Assembly (NCBI GenBank): GCA_019636795.1
Contig: JAHBWW010000003.1
Span: forward strand, 372,001-436,000
Direction: 5' to 3'
Source of the DNA: Phycisphaeraceae bacterium
GTDB taxonomy: Bacteria > Planctomycetota > Phycisphaerae > Phycisphaerales > UBA1924
DNA: 64,000 nucleotides
Position numbers and translations under genes: made by a program. Positions 63,321 to 64,000 of the stretch are shown one piece after another. Position 1 is the first letter of the stretch. Every line of letters begins with the position of its first letter. The notes under the pieces were generated by a model. That model searched no databases. It was given only the letters and a program-made list of their open reading frames with translations, and was not told the origin of the DNA.

Positions 63321-64000
63321 TCACATGCGTTCGACCGTGGGCAGACCGAGCACATCAAGGCCATCAGCAAGAACGGATGCGACAATCGAGCAGAGCCGCA
63401 AGCGTGAAGCCTGCAACTGCACAGAATCAGCCCGGAGCACCGGGCACCGATCGAAAAACGCGCTGTACGCCGAGGCAAGATCAAAGAGATAGGCGCAGAG
63501 TCGATGCGGTTCGAGAGCATCGGCTGACGCCTGTACGACTTTCGGATAGCGCAAGAGTTCGAGCGCGAGCGTTTTCTCTTCAGGCTCAGAAATGATGATG
63601 ACTGCCTTGGGATCGAGAGTGATATTCTGCTCAGACGCCTTGCGAAAGATGCTGCGTACACGCACGAGCGCATACAGGAGGTACGGCCCGGTGTTGCCCT
63701 CGAATGCCAACATGCGATCGTAGTTGAACGTGTAATCCTTGACGCGATCATTCGAGAGGTCGGCGTACTTGATGGCTGCGATGCCGACAGCCTCGGCGAC
63801 AGTGGTCTGCTCGACGGGGGAAAGATCGCGGCTTCGCTCACGGACCGCAGCAGTCGCTCGTTCGATTGCTTCATCGAGCAGATCAGACAAGCGGACGTTT
63901 TCGCCTGAGCGCGTTTTGAATGGCGCACCGTCGTCGCCGAGTATCGTGCCGAAAGCTGCGTGCTGGAGGTGAGCGGGCTCGGCTCGATCGGGTTGCTGGG
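63321..64000 (-). CDS. argS: Arginine--tRNA ligase, 5' part beyond window edge
   Basis: The C-terminal 226 residues of a class I arginyl-tRNA synthetase; the gene enters from the right edge. Before the clearest part come HAAFGTILGDDGAPFKTRSGENVRLSDLLDEAI, then SNDRVKDYTFNYDRMLAFEGNTGPYLLYALVRVRSIF, the family's C-terminal catalytic-domain signature. The DALR anticodon-binding domain ends the protein (YLFDLASAYSAFFDRCPVLRA, SRLRLCSIVASVLADGLDVLGL, VERM). The HIGH and KMSKS-like motifs lie outside. It is convergent with the nitroreductase gene across 13 bases. Confidence 0.95.
   Translation of the reverse strand, partial: QQPDRAEPAHLQHAAFGTILGDDGAPFKTRSGENVRLSDLLDEAIERATAAVRERSRDLSPVEQTTVAEAVGIAAIKYADLSNDRVKDYTFNYDRMLAFEGNTGPYLLYALVRVRSIFRKASEQNITLDPKAVIIISEPEEKTLALELLRYPKVVQASADALEPHRLCAYLFDLASAYSAFFDRCPVLRADSVQLQASRLRLCSIVASVLADGLDVLGLPTVERM

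Overview
The window looks like chromosomal DNA of a Planctomycetota bacterium, most probably class Phycisphaerae. The reasons are the high GC content, several prepilin-like proteins with the [17 protein letters not shown] leader, a secreted protein ending in paired DxNGDGxxDFADVQ dockerin-type repeats, a single-domain Hc1-like histone, and a complete Gram-negative envelope gene set (Kdo synthesis, LptC/LptA-like, LptE, BamD-like). This placement is inference from gene content; there is no rRNA in the window. I see no phage, insertion sequence, integrase or CRISPR array. GTG and TTG starts are common and often have a good Shine-Dalgarno (SD) sequence.

Layout. 1-4.2 kb (minus): a truncated prolyl oligopeptidase, an ABC ATPase and its 820-residue membrane partner. 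4.3-9.1 kb: a small membrane protein, a secreted EF-hand/cytochrome-b562-like protein, a redoxin lipoprotein, a CAU-anticodon tRNA, thioredoxin reductase and a secreted protein of unknown function. 9.2-15.3 kb: a primary-type sigma factor, a UVR-motif protein, a Tat-exported amine oxidase, MnmG and a small protein. 15.5-19.1 kb: three tandem pseudopilin-like genes, with recognisable promoters, terminators and a leader hairpin. 19.4-23.2 kb: a polyprenyl-phosphate sugar transferase, DnaJ, and a CpcT/CpeT-FKBP fusion. 23.4-26.4 kb: two small membrane proteins, a circularly permuted D-amino-acid oxidase homologue, and a THUMP-like methyltransferase.

26.4-33.3 kb is an arginine cluster: argR, argC, argB, argF, argG, argH and a GNAT acetyltransferase that probably makes N-acetylglutamate. 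argR has a promoter so close to its ATG that the mRNA may be leaderless, and a likely ARG box overlaps the -35. argD and argJ/argE are not here. 33.6-41.5 kb: a MATE exporter, a zinc-ribbon membrane protein, a B12-domain/MeaB GTPase fusion, two divergent genes whose starts share one CATG, and a minus-strand efp, AsmA-like, aroK run. 41.7-48.3 kb: a Tat-exported metallo-beta-lactamase, then kdsD, kdsC and a giant LptC/OstA-like gene, divergent from scpA.

48.3-51.3 kb: a large secreted dockerin-type protein, then about 700 bases without a gene. That gap holds nine 21-bp tandem units of two types and a minus-strand terminator. 51.3-59.7 kb (plus): a HAD phosphatase, RsmA, a phosphotransferase, the Hc1-like protein, a FabZ-like dehydratase, BamD-like, LptE, FtsH and a methyltransferase. 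59.7-64 kb: a large secreted protein, an iodotyrosine-deiodinase-like flavoprotein and truncated argS.

The most unusual items are the permuted D-amino-acid oxidase (24219-25214), the 21-bp repeat array (50823-51011), the CpcT/CpeT-FKBP fusion (22123-23226) and the EF-hand/b562-like fusion (4677-5450).
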